Positions 1 through 20,384 of a DNA stretch of 64,000 nucleotides are shown piece after piece. The notes under the pieces are model-generated. The model saw nothing but the letters and a program-made list of their open reading frames with translations. It did no database searches and had not been told where the DNA came from. How positions within the stretch are numbered: the stretch's first letter is position 1; each line of letters starts with the position of its first letter. Position numbers and translations under genes: made by a program. The DNA lies in assembly GCF_040954645.1 (NCBI RefSeq), contig NC_092806.1, positions 27,863,644-27,927,643 of the forward strand, given 5' to 3'. Source of the stretch: Diabrotica undecimpunctata (lineage: Eukaryota; Arthropoda; Insecta; Coleoptera; Chrysomelidae).

Positions 1-8549
<8,549 letters not shown>

Positions 8550-8829
8550 TTGTGGAAGTTGGATCAGTAGAAAAAATAAGTTGTTTGGTTCTGGCACTTT
8601 GATTATATCTACGGCGTTATGTATCACTAGACCAAAGGCCAAAAATTATTTTGAATTACTAGACTTAATTTCTTTCTAATATAACACAGTATATATGATA
8701 CATTTTCACAAAAAATTTTCGTTTTTTATGTAAAATCAACTTATTTATAAAAAAAAAATAAAGTTTTAAATGGACTTATTTATCGATAATTGTTGGTTTA
8801 TTATGGATTTATAATATAAGCTTCCTACG

Positions 8830-9056
8830 TTATCGTTTATAAAAATGTGGTGATGCCATGTGCAGTTTCTGTTTAATAATCTGTATGTAAAGCTCTTTGT
8901 GAAGCTTCAAGCAATGAATAGCTAGTTGATATTGTATTGTATTACTTTGATCCGACCGTCTCAGCGGATATTGTATTCTAGATATTCTGCCTGCAACAAT
9001 ATCCTCTATTATCAAGGTTTCTAATGTACCTTTATCGATGGACAAAAGACTAAAAT
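8830..9056 (-). CDS. Unrecognised 3'-terminal coding exon candidate
   Basis: Minus-strand frame of about 75 codons ending at a stop at 8830. It is preceded by a good acceptor (ATATTTTAG, exon beginning about 9056) and followed by AATAAA on the minus strand at 8802-8797, about 28 nt past the stop. The peptide is rich in I, L, K and R with a predicted helical middle (QLAIHCLKLHKELYIQII) and matches no family I know. Upstream exons would lie in 9057-10557, where I found none, so it may be a small gene, a last exon of an unseen gene, or chance. It converges tail-to-tail with tektin. Confidence 0.3.
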
Positions 9057-9684
9057 ATGATTTTGTAGCATCACCACTGACGCTAATCCATTAAAGTAGA
9101 CTCTACTTTCTTAATCTTCTTCGCTATTCAGTCCTATCTATTGACAACTGTTGCCAGTTAGTACACCAGTTTTCTTAACTTGTTAAAATCCTTGTTTCAC
9201 TTTCTTTATTTTTGTAGGACACTTGTTTCTTGTGAAAGTTTTATTAGTATTAGTATAGGAAAACTTCCTACATGGATCTTGTTATTTGTAACAGTGTGTT
9301 ACAGCCAAGACAGTTCTGGAGTATATACGGGGTGTCCTACAAAAATAAAACTACGCATTTCCATCTAAGTTTTTACCTATGTCTCTGTCTACTTGACTTG
9401 GTATCTGCTTGTGCTAAACATGCTGGCTACCTTAGCTTTCCTGTTTTTATGATACTATGTCTATTCCATTGGATATTAGTTATCTACATCATATTTGAAC
9501 CCCCACTCTAGAGATTCCACCAAATACTATCTTAGGATCTTTCATTCAAAGACCAGTGTATTATTTTAATGTGCTTTGGAGATAGTGCTATTAAAATAAG
9601 TTTTGTATATTATTTTTGTTTTCTGATTTTAACTGTCTTCTCAATCCTCAGAGTATAATTCTCATTGGTTATAAGTAACAATTA

Positions 9685-9885
9685 CTACCTCAGAGCTATA
9701 ATTGTCAACTGTGAAACTATGACCAATATTTTAGGTTTATTGTTTTTCTTATTTTTGCAAATTACACATTTGTGTACACGCCTTTTCCTCTCTCTTCCAT
9801 CTCTTGCCACTTTCTCCAAGACTATGTTAAAAGGGAGACACACCAAAGCATTTCCATATCGTAGCCTCATGTTTTTCAAACAGTT
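9685..9885 (-). pseudogene. Reverse transcriptase core fragment
   Basis: Minus-strand translation contains RLRYGNALVCLPFNIVLEKV, which aligns by eye with the RT palm motif GxRQGDxLSxxLFNxxLEKV of LINE elements. Only about 30 codons are recognisable. Around it (9057-9684 and 9886-10557) is AT-rich DNA with an ACGGGGTGTCC transposon-end-like motif at about 9328 and nothing else clear. Confidence 0.45.
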
Positions 9886-10557
9886 GTGAATGTTCGTCCT
9901 GTATTTGTACTTTGATACCTTTATGCATTATAACTCCCTACCAGTTTTATTAGTTTGCTGTGAGTTTAAATTTGCCCATAGTCTAGTAATTGACGAATAA
10001 AAAAAATTACATTTAATAAAGAATTAATATGATGTCAATAATTTGTCCTAATTCTATATACTTCTTAAATTTTTGTGAAAAATTTCATCTAGCAATAGTT
10101 GAATATTAAGTATTTTCATTACATAAAATAGCTTCTATTTAACTAACCGTTTTCAACTCCCTGAGTATTTTATGTAAAGCCATTTTGAAATACTTTGCGT
10201 TTATAAAAATTACTATACCAGCAGAAGACTTATTACTAGGAAATTTATATTTAAGATAGTGGTCTAGTAATAAAAAATCCATTACAAGAAAAATGGTTCT
10301 TGGTATAGCTAATCATTTCCAAAAAAATATTATAAAGGTAGGTTTCGAATTTCAGGAAATGGCTATTTGTCTAGTGATGCATAACTCTGCTCGTTTGTTC
10401 ACAGTAGGATATTACAAAATGTTGAATGTTTAAAAATCCTAGCTAAAGTACCAGTGACAAAAATATCAAAATCCACCTGCAACTGCACAAACTGAAAATA
10501 ATTGTATAATAAAATAAGAACTTATTAAAAACACAATAGACTTTTATTTCCTAACTA

Positions 10558-11597
10558 TTATTTAACAGTATTAACAAATGTAGGTAGAGGAAGGTTTAAA
10601 CCCTCCTTGGCTTCGAAAAATGTATATGACAATGTTATCTCATTTACAAATTCCATATATGGATCTTCAGTAATTTCTGGATCTATATAAAAAAACACGG
10701 GCATATCCACCTAAAAATTAAATGAAACCTTTGTAAGCTGTATTTGAAAACAATATTAATTAGGTGTCTTACTGGTATATTACTATATAAAAAAACGTTT
10801 AATAATGTAATTAGAAATACTCTGTGAAGGTTTTGGAATAAAGAAACTATCAAACATATATGGTAAATATAAGTAAAAATACATCAACATTAAGATAATA
10901 TTAGATCTTAGGTGATTAGACAAACCTTCAAATCAAACCCCCAAAACTAAATATATAATAGTTAGCAAACAAAATTAAGTACCTGTTCATGAGGATTTAA
11001 CATTTGTTCTTCAAAACAAAAACATTGGATTTTATTAAAATACTGCCCTGCCTCAAATGGAACCACATTATATGTACTAATACCTACTACAGGAGCATCT
11101 GTGGGATTCATCGCGGTGTAGAAAGCCAAAGCTGTCTCTCCTGGATACACCTGAGAAGTACAAAGAAATCAATAACAAATATGTGTATTATAATAAACAA
11201 TAAATCATACTCATACAGTTATTTCTGATTGTTGGGGTTTAAAATTCCATCTCATACTAGCTGCGGTATCAGCATTGAATTTAATCTTTAAGGGTTTTTG
11301 TTTCACTGCTGACATGGTTTCTACTTTTTCTGCATCATGACCTGTGGACACTGTTCCTCCATAGCTGTAAGCTTGACAAAACAGCCTATATAAAGGCACT
11401 GCAGCATAACTTAAACCTACTGTTACAACTCCTGCCGCTGTTACATAGTATAGAGTCGATCTTATACCCCGTTTTTTAGTTTCATTTGTATTATTAGAAT
11501 AAAGTCTTTTAAAATAATTATTTCTTGAATAATTCCTAATATTGGTGTGAATACTTCTATTATATATAGTTTTTACAATGTTCAATAAGTTAGTCAT
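10558..11597 (-). CDS. COX11: Cytochrome c oxidase assembly factor COX11
   Basis: COX11 is a mitochondrial inner-membrane copper chaperone that delivers Cu to the CuB site of COX1. Three exons on the minus strand: 11597-11217, 11150-10983, 10710-10558, all GT-AG and phase 0, giving 233 residues. The N-terminus is basic and rich in S and N (presequence-like). One membrane segment follows at about residues 48-70 (LYYVTAAGVVTVGLSYAAVP). The copper-binding CFCF motif sits in KIQCFCFEEQ. GISTYNVVPFEAGQYF, VDMPVFFYIDPE and LSYTFFEAKEG are all conserved family blocks. Length is in the usual range. AATAAA for the transcript lies at 10548-10543, about 10 nt after the stop. It is transcribed away from mRpL42. 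Confidence 0.96.
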
Positions 11598-12005
11598 ATT
11601 TAATTTTCATTTAATGTTTTTATTAATCATGTTTATAATATACTTTTTTGTATTTAACCTTAATTTTCAAAATTTTGTGAAGTTAGAAGCAGGTAAATAT
11701 AACTTTTTATTGATGGAAGTTGGCAATATCTAATGACAGAACCAAAAACTAATAATTTTTAGGCCATCGAAAGCACCAGACAGCGTGTCGAAAATACGGC
11801 ACATATCTCTTAATGAAGTTCTTTACTGCTCTTATTTAGTGAAATTATTAAAATTTGAAAACAAGATTTTCAGCTTACAGATGCACGACAATGCAAGGCA
11901 ATAAATAGAAGAAGTATGACATATGCCATGCCATATTCTGTGTGGTGTTCCAGTCTAAACTGAGAGAAGATGAATTTTGAGGTTAGCGCATGAATTTAAA
12001 CAAAA
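11598..12005. promoter_or_regulatory. Shared COX11/mRpL42 divergent intergenic region
   Basis: The 408 bp between the two start codons must hold both promoters and 5' UTRs. It is AT-rich with no obvious TATA-driven arrangement. Joint regulation of two mitochondrial genes is an inference from arrangement only. Confidence 0.5.
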
Positions 12006-12362
12006 ATGTTTTGCGCTGCATCTCGTATTTGTTTTACACGACTAATTACTATAAGACAGCTATCCTCAAGTCACCAAAAAATCGTAGTTACTGATCAAGG
12101 TAGTACAATAATAGCCTGGCATCCAAAAGAAGACTTTCCTTATGAATGCACTCGTCCATTACCAGTAGAACAAGAAAATGAAACTGCCACCGTTTTAAAA
12201 ACAACAGTTACACCGGAATTGTTAGGTATATTCAATAAAAAGACAGCAGAACAAGCAAGACAAGAGTTAATGAATATCACTCATACCACCAAACACAGAT
12301 GGTTCCCCAGGGCAAGAGATAAAAGAGCAAAGAAAACTCCCATGGACAGAGAATATTTGTAA
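12006..12362 (+). CDS. mRpL42: Mitochondrial ribosomal protein mL42
   Basis: Protein of the large mitochondrial ribosomal subunit. Single coding exon, 118 residues. The first 20 residues (MFCAASRICFTRLITIRQLS) are basic and free of acidic residues, as expected for a mitochondrial presequence. Family landmarks are IAWHPKEDFPYECTRPLP and the C-terminal TKHRWFPRARDKR. The length suits the family. AATAAA at 12391-12396 is a likely poly(A) signal. It is head-to-head with COX11. Confidence 0.9.
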   Translation: MFCAASRICFTRLITIRQLSSSHQKIVVTDQGSTIIAWHPKEDFPYECTRPLPVEQENETATVLKTTVTPELLGIFNKKTAEQARQELMNITHTTKHRWFPRARDKRAKKTPMDREYL

Positions 12363-12426
12363 TTGTGTATAGTGATGAATAAGAAATTTTAATAAAAGTG
12401 TTAAATCCCAATTTTGTTACTTTTAG

Positions 12427-12594
12427 ATCTTCTGAAACCATCTTATGCAATTTTAACAATGTATTGAAAAATTATAACACAGATAGTTTCTTAAAAAATT
12501 GTTATTTGTATGATAATCTTATAAGACTAAAAGAAAGTGAAAATGAAGGATTGGATCCAAAATGTATAAAACAGCTGTTGCATTTAAAATAGTA
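12427..12594 (+). CDS. Possible coding exon just downstream of mRpL42
   Basis: After a pyrimidine-rich acceptor (TTGTTACTTTTAG) a frame of about 55 codons runs to a stop (begins SSETILCNFNNVL, ends KCIKQLLHLK). Composition looks protein-like, but there is no ATG near the start and no homologue I recognise. It could be a last exon of an alternative transcript reading through mRpL42, or simply open 3' flank. Confidence 0.2.
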
Positions 12595-13023
12595 GTAGTT
12601 AATTATATAAGAATACAAAATATAACTGCATATTTTTTATTTTCATTCTCATCACACAATGTTTTGCTGGTTGAAGTCTTCAGCTTCCTGTATTATTATC
12701 CAATAACAACAGCATCTTGAAGATTAAATTCTTTAAATATTTTTCAAGCCACAACATCCTGCCCAAACATGTACTCATTCTGTTAATATTAAGCATTTGT
12801 ATGCTATTTATATCCCCCCAATCTCTTGTATAATTTATTTTATAAGACTTTCATAAGAAATGCGTTTCTCAAATCTTACGTTTTGCAATAACTATAAAAC
12901 ATAATTTAAAAGCTACACAAAAGTAAGGATATAAATAGGTACTTTAAATCTTGATGTAATTTTGTCTGATTTCTATACAGCATTTTTTTCTATCTTGTTT
13001 CTTCTGCTTTAAAAACTGGGTTA
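12595..13023. other. AT-rich intergenic DNA, nothing recognised
   Basis: No open frame, repeat end or structured element seen between the mRpL42 region and the left end of the hAT relic. Confidence 0.6.
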
Positions 13024-14170
13024 CAGAGGCGGCCCATTGGGGTAGGCACTGCCAAACCTCTTTAAATGTACAATAATAAATTATTTAGTATTATAAATTA
13101 CGTATTTCAAAATTGTGATTTATAAATTTTAATATGATACCCATTTAAAATAAAAAAGCTATTTTTTATATTCTCTCCAAAAGTTTAGTTTATTCTCTCT
13201 GAAATAATTATTTTGCACTAATCGTAGTAGTTAAAAGGCGCTTCAAATGTTCGCCCAAAAAGAGAATAAACGTCTATCCGTATCTCTGTCTTACTCTTAC
13301 CCAGGAGCAACATGGCTTCACTTATAGTCAGTGATTTTATCGTTTTCAGAGGCGATGATTTCGCTCGCCCCCCGGACTGCTTCGGGCTATGAATATTTTA
13401 AACGATTAATCTGCAGTTTGCACCAAAATCAAGAAAGATTAGAAATTATTGTAATGGGCCGTCCTTTACGAAATTTACAAATTTTATCCACAGATAAGGA
13501 TAATCGACCATTCTCGAGATCATTTAAAACAATATCATATGATGCGGTAGGTATTTTAGAAATTCACCTTTTTGTTGACCTTATCTACTGCTTGCAAAAT
13601 GTTTGGGTAAGGGGTATTTAGATTTGAAAAATTTATCAGCTAGTGTCAAAAAAAATGAATCTTCAAAAAAACATTATTTAAACAATTGTTTAAGTTTAAA
13701 AAGCAAACTATTGACATTGCTTTAGCTGGACATATTACTTAATTCAATAAGTATTTTATTTTCATATTCAAATTGATGTGACGATTATTTTAGCAAAACA
13801 AGAACTTGCATTTCGCGGTCAGGATGAGAGCCATCATTCTTCAAATATGGGTAATTTTAAACAAATTTTTAATTTTGGAACTAAACACAATCAGAAAATC
13901 TAGGATCATATTAAAAAAACAGAAGGGGTGTTAACGGGTTTGTCAAAAACAATACAAAACGATTTAATAGATTGTCTCGCTGATTAGGTACAATTGAAGC
14001 TCAATTTTTTTCTATACTAGCGGACGATACTACTGATGTAACCGAAAAATCACAGTGTATTATTTTATCAATCCGTTTTGTTAACAAAATTGGTCAGATA
14101 ACAGAAAGATTTTGATTTGATTTTTTAACATATGATTACAAAAATAAATTGATTGCTCAATGTTACGATG
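13024..14170 (+). mobile_element. Decayed hAT (ZMYM1-like) transposon
   Basis: The left end CAGAGGCGGCCCATTGGGG closely resembles the terminal repeat of the hAT at 17559 (CAGTGGCGGCTTTTGGGGG). Plus-strand frames contain QELAFRGQDESHHSSNMGNF and FSILADDTTDVTEKSQC, the RNase-H-like start of hAT transposases of the TTF/ZMYM1 type. Several stops and frameshifts are present. The right end was not found, so the right boundary is where homology fades. Confidence 0.7.
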
Positions 14171-15046
14171 GTGTAAGTGTAATACCCATTTTCTTTATAT
14201 GTATAATGTTGCTGCCAAGAATAATTATTTTTTGACAAGTTAACTTTACATTTACTTACCAAACACTAATACAAATTATGAGATACAAAATTAAAGATTT
14301 CACAGTAACAGTTCTAATTTTTTGGGTGATAGTCCTTGGCTCTTAATCGCTGCTCTACAATCGTTTGCCCAGTTGACATTTTTTCCTTGCCAAGTGACTG
14401 ACCCGCCTAAATTTTGAGGTCTTTCCTATGATATTTTGGACTTTGTTTCCTTCATTACTTTTTCTATCTCTTAATGTTATTCCAAACACAGATATTTCCA
14501 TTTTTCTTTATGGATGATGTTTGTATGTACATAATGGTAGTATGTACATGTTAAAAGTTTTTCTAAACTAATTGTAATATTGTTATCCTTAATATACTTT
14601 TCAGCTCAGAATAAGCTGCTCACCCTATATTTACAGCTCTAAAAATTTCATAAACTGGGCATATTCTAATTTCCTGTGATAGATATGTATATATCTTGAC
14701 CTATTTAATTTATGTACCAACGCTTTGAGGACCACATTTTACATAATTGTTTTTATTGAGGTCATCTGCAGGCAGGCCCACTTTTTGTATAACGTAGTGT
14801 TTGTGTATAAATATATACAAAAATAAAATCAAACAGAAATCCATGAATGGACTACTTTTGAATACATAAAAATAGTTACTAACTCATCTTTTTATTTACA
14901 TATTTGTTCCAATATATATCATTATCAACTGCATAAAGTAACAAAAACCCGCAGGGTATTATATTTATTAACACAAAGATTTATATGACAGCATAATGTC
15001 CTTACGAATAAACTATTTATTAACTAGTGTGTAATACAGGAATAAT
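14171..15046. other. Intergenic DNA before COX6B, nothing recognised
   Basis: AT-rich sequence with no convincing open frame. It may contain the lost right part of the hAT element. Confidence 0.5.
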
Positions 15047-15295
15047 TTAAATATTTCCAGCGAAATTTCCTTCCTCTCTTTGACCATCCCATCTCTCAAT
15101 CCAGGCATTTGGGCACACGGAATGGAACACTTTGGAGAAATATTCACAGGGCTTGTAATCGCTTCCCCTCACTTTTTGACAACGGTGGAAGTCAATGTAG
15201 CTCTGGTAGCAATAACGAGTTTGGTTGGTGTTTGGAAAACGGGGATCAAAAGGGGCAGTTTTGAAAATTTCATCCTCTTTAATAGCTGGAGCCAT
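15047..15295 (-). CDS. COX6B1: Cytochrome c oxidase subunit 6B (COX6B)
   Basis: Intermembrane-space subunit of respiratory complex IV that helps join the two monomers. 82 residues in one coding exon. CHCH fold: CYQSYIDFHRC is the Cx9C and CEYFSKVFHSVC the Cx10C motif, giving two disulfides. APFDPRFPNTNQTRYC and CPNAWIERWDGQREEG are family hallmarks. An acceptor (TTTGTTTTTCAG) sits directly upstream of the ATG context, so a noncoding 5' exon probably lies further right on the minus strand; I could not place it. Minus-strand AATAAA at 15021-15016. Confidence 0.95.
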   Translation of the reverse strand: MAPAIKEDEIFKTAPFDPRFPNTNQTRYCYQSYIDFHRCQKVRGSDYKPCEYFSKVFHSVCPNAWIERWDGQREEGNFAGNI

Positions 15296-15299
15296 GGCT

Positions 15300-16028
15300 G
15301 AAAAACAAAATTGTTAAATTAAGCAAACAGACTAAAATTGCAAAGCTTAAATTTAATTGGAAATTAAATATTTTGTATCACTAATGAAATAAAAACATTT
15401 AATTTCGAGTATGGCATCAACAGAGTTATGGTTATGGACATGAAATGGGTCAAACAAAAATTTCTAATCAATCTATAGAGCTTTTATAGTTTATATGAAT
15501 ATATTCATCATCAACATCATCGTTAAGTAAAATTAAATTAATACATAGATTATGCCTCCACAACAGTAGGCTTAAGTGGTTCGAGAATATTTCATATGTT
15601 CTGCTTGCACAGTCATGATCTGGAATATTTATACATATCACAGTATGGTGGAGTATGATGACATATTTGGAAACAATAAGCCTATAATAATACATGCAAT
15701 GAACTAATTCAATATTTGTTATATATTTTTGAGTTATAGCTTTTTTGCATGTAATACCTAGCATAACACTTGTTTCATAAGGAAGTAACTTCTTAACTGG
15801 ACATAAGATAAACAAATAACATGTAACCATATTACCTTGTACAATTGTACACATGCTAAATATGGTAGTCATTGGAAAATCAAAGAATCCACATGTATTC
15901 AAAAACATTGATTTTGTACACTACCATACACTCAAAAGTAAACATGAAAAACTTAAATTTTATGCTTTGTGAATCTTGGAGTGAATTGTAGCAAACAGAG
16001 TGCATTGCAATGTAAAAATTATAGCCAG
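15300..16028. other. Upstream region/5' intron of COX6B, nothing else recognised
   Basis: Contains a 146-codon minus-strand open frame (15468-15908) rich in I, Y, C and H with no family resemblance. I regard it as chance in AT-rich DNA. The COX6B 5' exon may lie here or beyond. Confidence 0.4.
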
Positions 16029-16253
16029 AAATTTTCAGTACTCCTAGTAATGATCCTCAAATCACTGTCACTTCAGAAGTAATAGATCAAGTTGCTACTG
16101 AGACACAGCTTGGTCAAAAAAATTTGGTATCATGGACAAATGAAGTGTGTTTCAGCAAGTTCTACTCCAGTAATCAAGACAGTGAAGATGAAGCCTTTGT
16201 AACTATTCCAAGCAAAAGATGTGATCAGTGTGTATTTGAGCCTGATATGCAAT
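16029..16253 (+). pseudogene. Open-frame fossil of unknown origin
   Basis: A 75-codon plus-strand frame with no start codon reads from PEIFSTPSNDPQITV to CDQCVFEPDMQ and then a stop, with the frame continuing beyond it. It has balanced composition, an acidic QDSEDEAF patch and a CDQC pair, unlike the AT-rich noise around it. Probably part of a transposon protein; no family assigned. Confidence 0.3.
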
Positions 16254-17550
16254 GAGCTGACGTGAATGATGCATCCTATAATGAACTATTACTTTTACAG
16301 GGAGTGAGAAATAAGACTATACTCTCGTGATGTATCAAAGAAAAATAAAAAAAAAAAAGAAATATTTGCAAGCTTCCTAAATTTATTTATGTAGGTATAG
16401 ACATTTTTCTTTAGTTCACGATACATATGAATCTTAGAAATACATTTTCTGGTGTATAACAGACATCAATATTTTAGTTATAATTTTGTTCTTTAATAAA
16501 CTCTATGCTGTCTATTATGTAGTTTAATTCAAGCTCTATATCAATTCATATTTTATACAATACTCATTTTAATAAGTACATAATTTTTTGGATTACAAAT
16601 CTTATAAAAATATTCAGCAGATTGATACTCTATAATCCAATAGCACATTTTAAAATGTTTGTCAAATTACCCCGAGTCAACTGTATATCCAAAAATGAGA
16701 AGGGTAAAAAATTAAATAAACGGACAGAAATTCCAATCTGTACCAATACAGTAGGATACAAAGTGATGTATTCAATATGTACCATATTGCAATATATACA
16801 ACATAATATAAAGATAATTCTTTTATAAAATCAGAATATGTTATTAAATTAGGTAAATTACCTTCAATATAATTTATAACATTTGTCATGAAAATGGTCA
16901 GTGAGAGAGGCTTATGTCAAGCAGTGGAATTAGAAGGCAGTTGTTAATAAAAAATTAGTTTCGCCATGCATCTATACAATAAATATTTTGGACAATATAT
17001 GACCTAACAACAATACACGACCATATTGTTTATTCGGTTTTCCTTATTTTTTGGAAGATAGAAAACTAGAGAGCAAATTGAATATGAATAATATGTACCT
17101 GAACATTTAATGAACACCACAGTCTCGACACCTTATTATCACATATATTTATTATTATCACAACTAACAATATACTGGTTTCTGATTTTTACTTCAAAAT
17201 AGAAGAACCCGCGCTTTGATAAACGCTGTACCAAGTTCCCTAAGCAAAACGAAAACAACAACAAACCCAACCTCCATACATCAATACACAAACAAACATG
17301 GAATCGGGCTAAATGATTGGCTTTAAGATGACCTAGAGAAGGGTGCATGCGTGGTCTCGTGACGTCGACGTGACGAAGCTCACGTACACAAATAATTCTC
17401 GTCGTATAAAATTATTATTCTTCATTCATTCAAGTTCAACTGCCGCTGCCGGCAATCGGCTTATGTACAGTCTCACTATTATTAAAATTTACTACCTTCC
17501 AATTATGGAGCTATTTTATCTGGAACTTTTATTAAAGTAGAATATAATAT
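16254..17550. other. Intergenic DNA, nothing recognised
   Basis: AT-rich, except for a short CpG-richer patch around 17340-17460 (GTGACGTCGACGTGACGAAG) that could be promoter-like. No gene can be tied to it. Confidence 0.4.
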
Positions 17551-17558
17551 GGTTCATA

Positions 17559-18785
17559 CAGTGGCGGCTTTTGGGGGTAGGCAGGATAGGCCGGGCCTAC
17601 CCAATAATTTTAAGAGCTTTAAAATTGAAAAACATATATTTAAAAATTATGTTAATGCATGTAAATAACTTTTAAATGTACTAAATCACTCAATATATTA
17701 GCGTCCGTTAAAACAACTAAGTTATTATATTACCACAGAAAGCATCGAATCGTATTCAGGCATTTTAAATATCATTAATAGGTCCGATCGGAAATGGCCG
17801 ACCCAGCTCACATAAGATCCCCGTACAATCCCCCCGCGTTTGAAGTTAAGCAGCTTGCCGGACAACGATTTATATTGTCGTGTTTATGCTTGCTGTTTAG
17901 GCACCAGACGATCGGGCCTACGATGACCATCGTTGTCACTTGTAACGTAATTATCGAATTGTAATACACATTTTCTTTTAAATTATGATAAAAAAATATG
18001 TAACATAATCTATAATTGTAACATATTTTTAAACAAACAACACAATTGCAAACAAGTGCACGGTTGCCCAAATAAATTTAAAAAAATTCGTAAAATTCGA
18101 AGAAAAAAAATCACATTGCGTGATTTCTATATCGCCTGATTGTATGCAACTTATATATGTGAGATTGTTTTATAACTGATACATAAAAATGAGTTTTTAT
18201 GACGCTTTACCAGGTTGCAGTAATAGTAATGTTTATAGCGAGTGTTTGGACATTGTTGTTTCACTATTGGAATCGCCATTATCTAGAAGAACTGAAATTG
18301 ATAGAAAAAAAAAATTATTATGAATGGAAGGCCTACTCCAACATTGCGAATTGACCAAAAAGATGGGAAAAAGGTGCGTACTTTTAATTGCTCTTGGTAT
18401 GATATCTACAAATGGTTGTCTGGAAGTATTACGAAAAACAGACTATATTGTTGGCCGTGTTTGTTATTTTCTAATAAGAAATATGTATAGAATTGTGAAG
18501 GATACTTTGATTTAAAAAATATGTCTGCCTCCTTAAAAAAACATTCCAGTTGCAAGGACCATTTAAGTAATTTGCTGTCCGTTAAGGATGTACAGAAGAG
18601 GGCGTTTTCTGTTCGCGATTTGCTAGATGAAAAATCAAAAATCGCAAAAATTAGATATAACACAGAAGTTAAAATGAACAGAGAAATCATTAAAAAATTA
18701 GGGGGGGGGGTCATGACCCCGTGACCATAGGTATGTAATTTGCTGGCTTGGCCTACCCAAAATTTTACCACACCAGCCGCCACTG
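17559..18785 (+). mobile_element. Internally deleted hAT element with perfect 8-bp TSD
   Basis: Terminal inverted repeats CAGTGGCGGCT / AGCCGCCACTG with the GGGTAGGC-type subterminal motif. The 8-bp target duplication GGTTCATA is exact at 17551-17558 and 18786-18793, the length expected for hAT. Inside, broken plus-strand frames (about 18310-18700) match the N-terminal zinc-finger region of ZMYM1-like hAT transposases: DGKKVRTFNCSWY, LYCWPCLLFSNK, NMSASLKKHSSCKDHL, YNTEVKMNREIIKKL. The catalytic domain is absent, so it needed a helper. A G-run at 18701-18710 follows the coding remnant. Confidence 0.92.
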
Positions 18786-18793
18786 GGTTCATA

Positions 18794-20382
18794 TCGTAAT
18801 ATTGTACATATCGTTCCCTTGAAATTTAATAGGACCAAAAAACATTTGATATAAAAATCGTATAAGGCAAATAATTAGATTAAAATTACGAAGAAATGAT
18901 CATTTTTATTTCAAAGTATATTAAAAATTTATAAAGAAATAAGAGTGCGGTAAAGAGAAAATTTAACGAAAATTGGTGGCAGACAAAAAAAGTTGATACA
19001 AAAGTTCAAAAAGTAGGTACCGTTTTGATCAAAATTTAGATATATATATACGTGAAAAATCAGAACGTATAAATACATTACAGCGAAATACTTTTTTTTT
19101 ATTTTTAATTTATAATTTAAAATTCATATAGCTTTCAAAGATCGTCAGACTTTGAAGATATGATAATTGGAGAGAGCTCCCAGATTTAATAAAATTTTAT
19201 TATTTTTTGCCTATTACATATTCGGACTCCAGGTATCCTTTGACGCCAGGTTTTTTTTATCTTCTCCCTACATGCGGGAAGAAATAAAGCAATGAAAGAA
19301 AAAAAACAACGCAGTCTTTCATCTACTTTCGAAGAGTACTGAAAAGTTGTTAGGAGGTAAAGTACCTCTTGAAGGAAAGCTTCGACATCAGACGCTAAAG
19401 CCTATCCGAAAGTCACAAACAGATAATATTTTAGGCCACAATGTGGAAGGCGTACGATGTCGAACGACTCTAATCTACAATGTTGTGTTGACTATTAACA
19501 CTTACTTCAATTCATAATGATCGGAAAGATCGTAGATCACAGAACATTTAATAGGAGAGAGTGATATTTATCAGTATCGTGTAGCTCGATAAATTACTTA
19601 AAAAGTTGAATTTCTCTTAATCCCAAAAATATCATGCAATATGGCACCTCCGATTGGTATCTTAACTAATATAAATTTTTTTGTTTCGGTCCATTTATCT
19701 AATATCATTTAAATGATTCTTGATTAATGTGGTTTGAAATAAATGAGAAAATGTTAATTAATCGCAATAAGGGGTCAAGCTGTTGCCTCATTTTCCCACA
19801 AGAAGCTTATGCCTCTTACTTTTTTCGGCATCCAGTACCACCAATTGTATTGATTATTTTTACTCTCTGCAAAGTGTTTATTTTTTTACCCATTAATTGT
19901 TCCACTAACAATTAAAATTAAATGCTTGATCAATATAGAATCAAGCATTTAACATTTTAAATTTATCTTTATAAAGTAGTCAAGCTACAATTTGTTGAAA
20001 AATGTTATAAAAAAGTTTAAAAGATACTTAATTGATTTTTACGGCAGTCTTCTTATCCTCCACAGAAGAATTTACTTTAGATAATATTAACCTGGTTCAA
20101 GCTATGTACATACATGCGTAAAATTCTTCTTATCTTGTTTCAACTTCCATATCGAAAACCTAAAATTGATTAAAAGAAGTAAGCAAACTTACCAATACAT
20201 TAACATGTTTCGGTTTTACCTGTTAATAGATCCGTATATTCCAAAAAAGTTTATTTATTTGATGCGTACGGTATGAGACGTAAAATAATAAAAAGAAAAC
20301 GAAATAAAATATTTACTAACACAATTTTGTAGAAGTTTGTATTATCAGTTTTTACAAAATAGTTGTTATAATGTTATTATAA
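18794..20382. other. Intergenic DNA, nothing recognised
   Basis: AT-rich. No convincing frame or terminal repeat seen. Confidence 0.5.
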
Positions 20383-20384
20383 TA

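Noticed and set aside
15468..15908. 146-codon minus-strand frame upstream of COX6B
   Set aside because: Amino-acid content follows AT-rich DNA; no domain, no splice or poly(A) context.
17835..17860. GAAGTTAAGCAGCTTGCCGG resembles the 5S rRNA internal promoter
   Set aside because: About 20 bases only and inside a hAT element; too short to call a 5S gene or a 5S-derived SINE.
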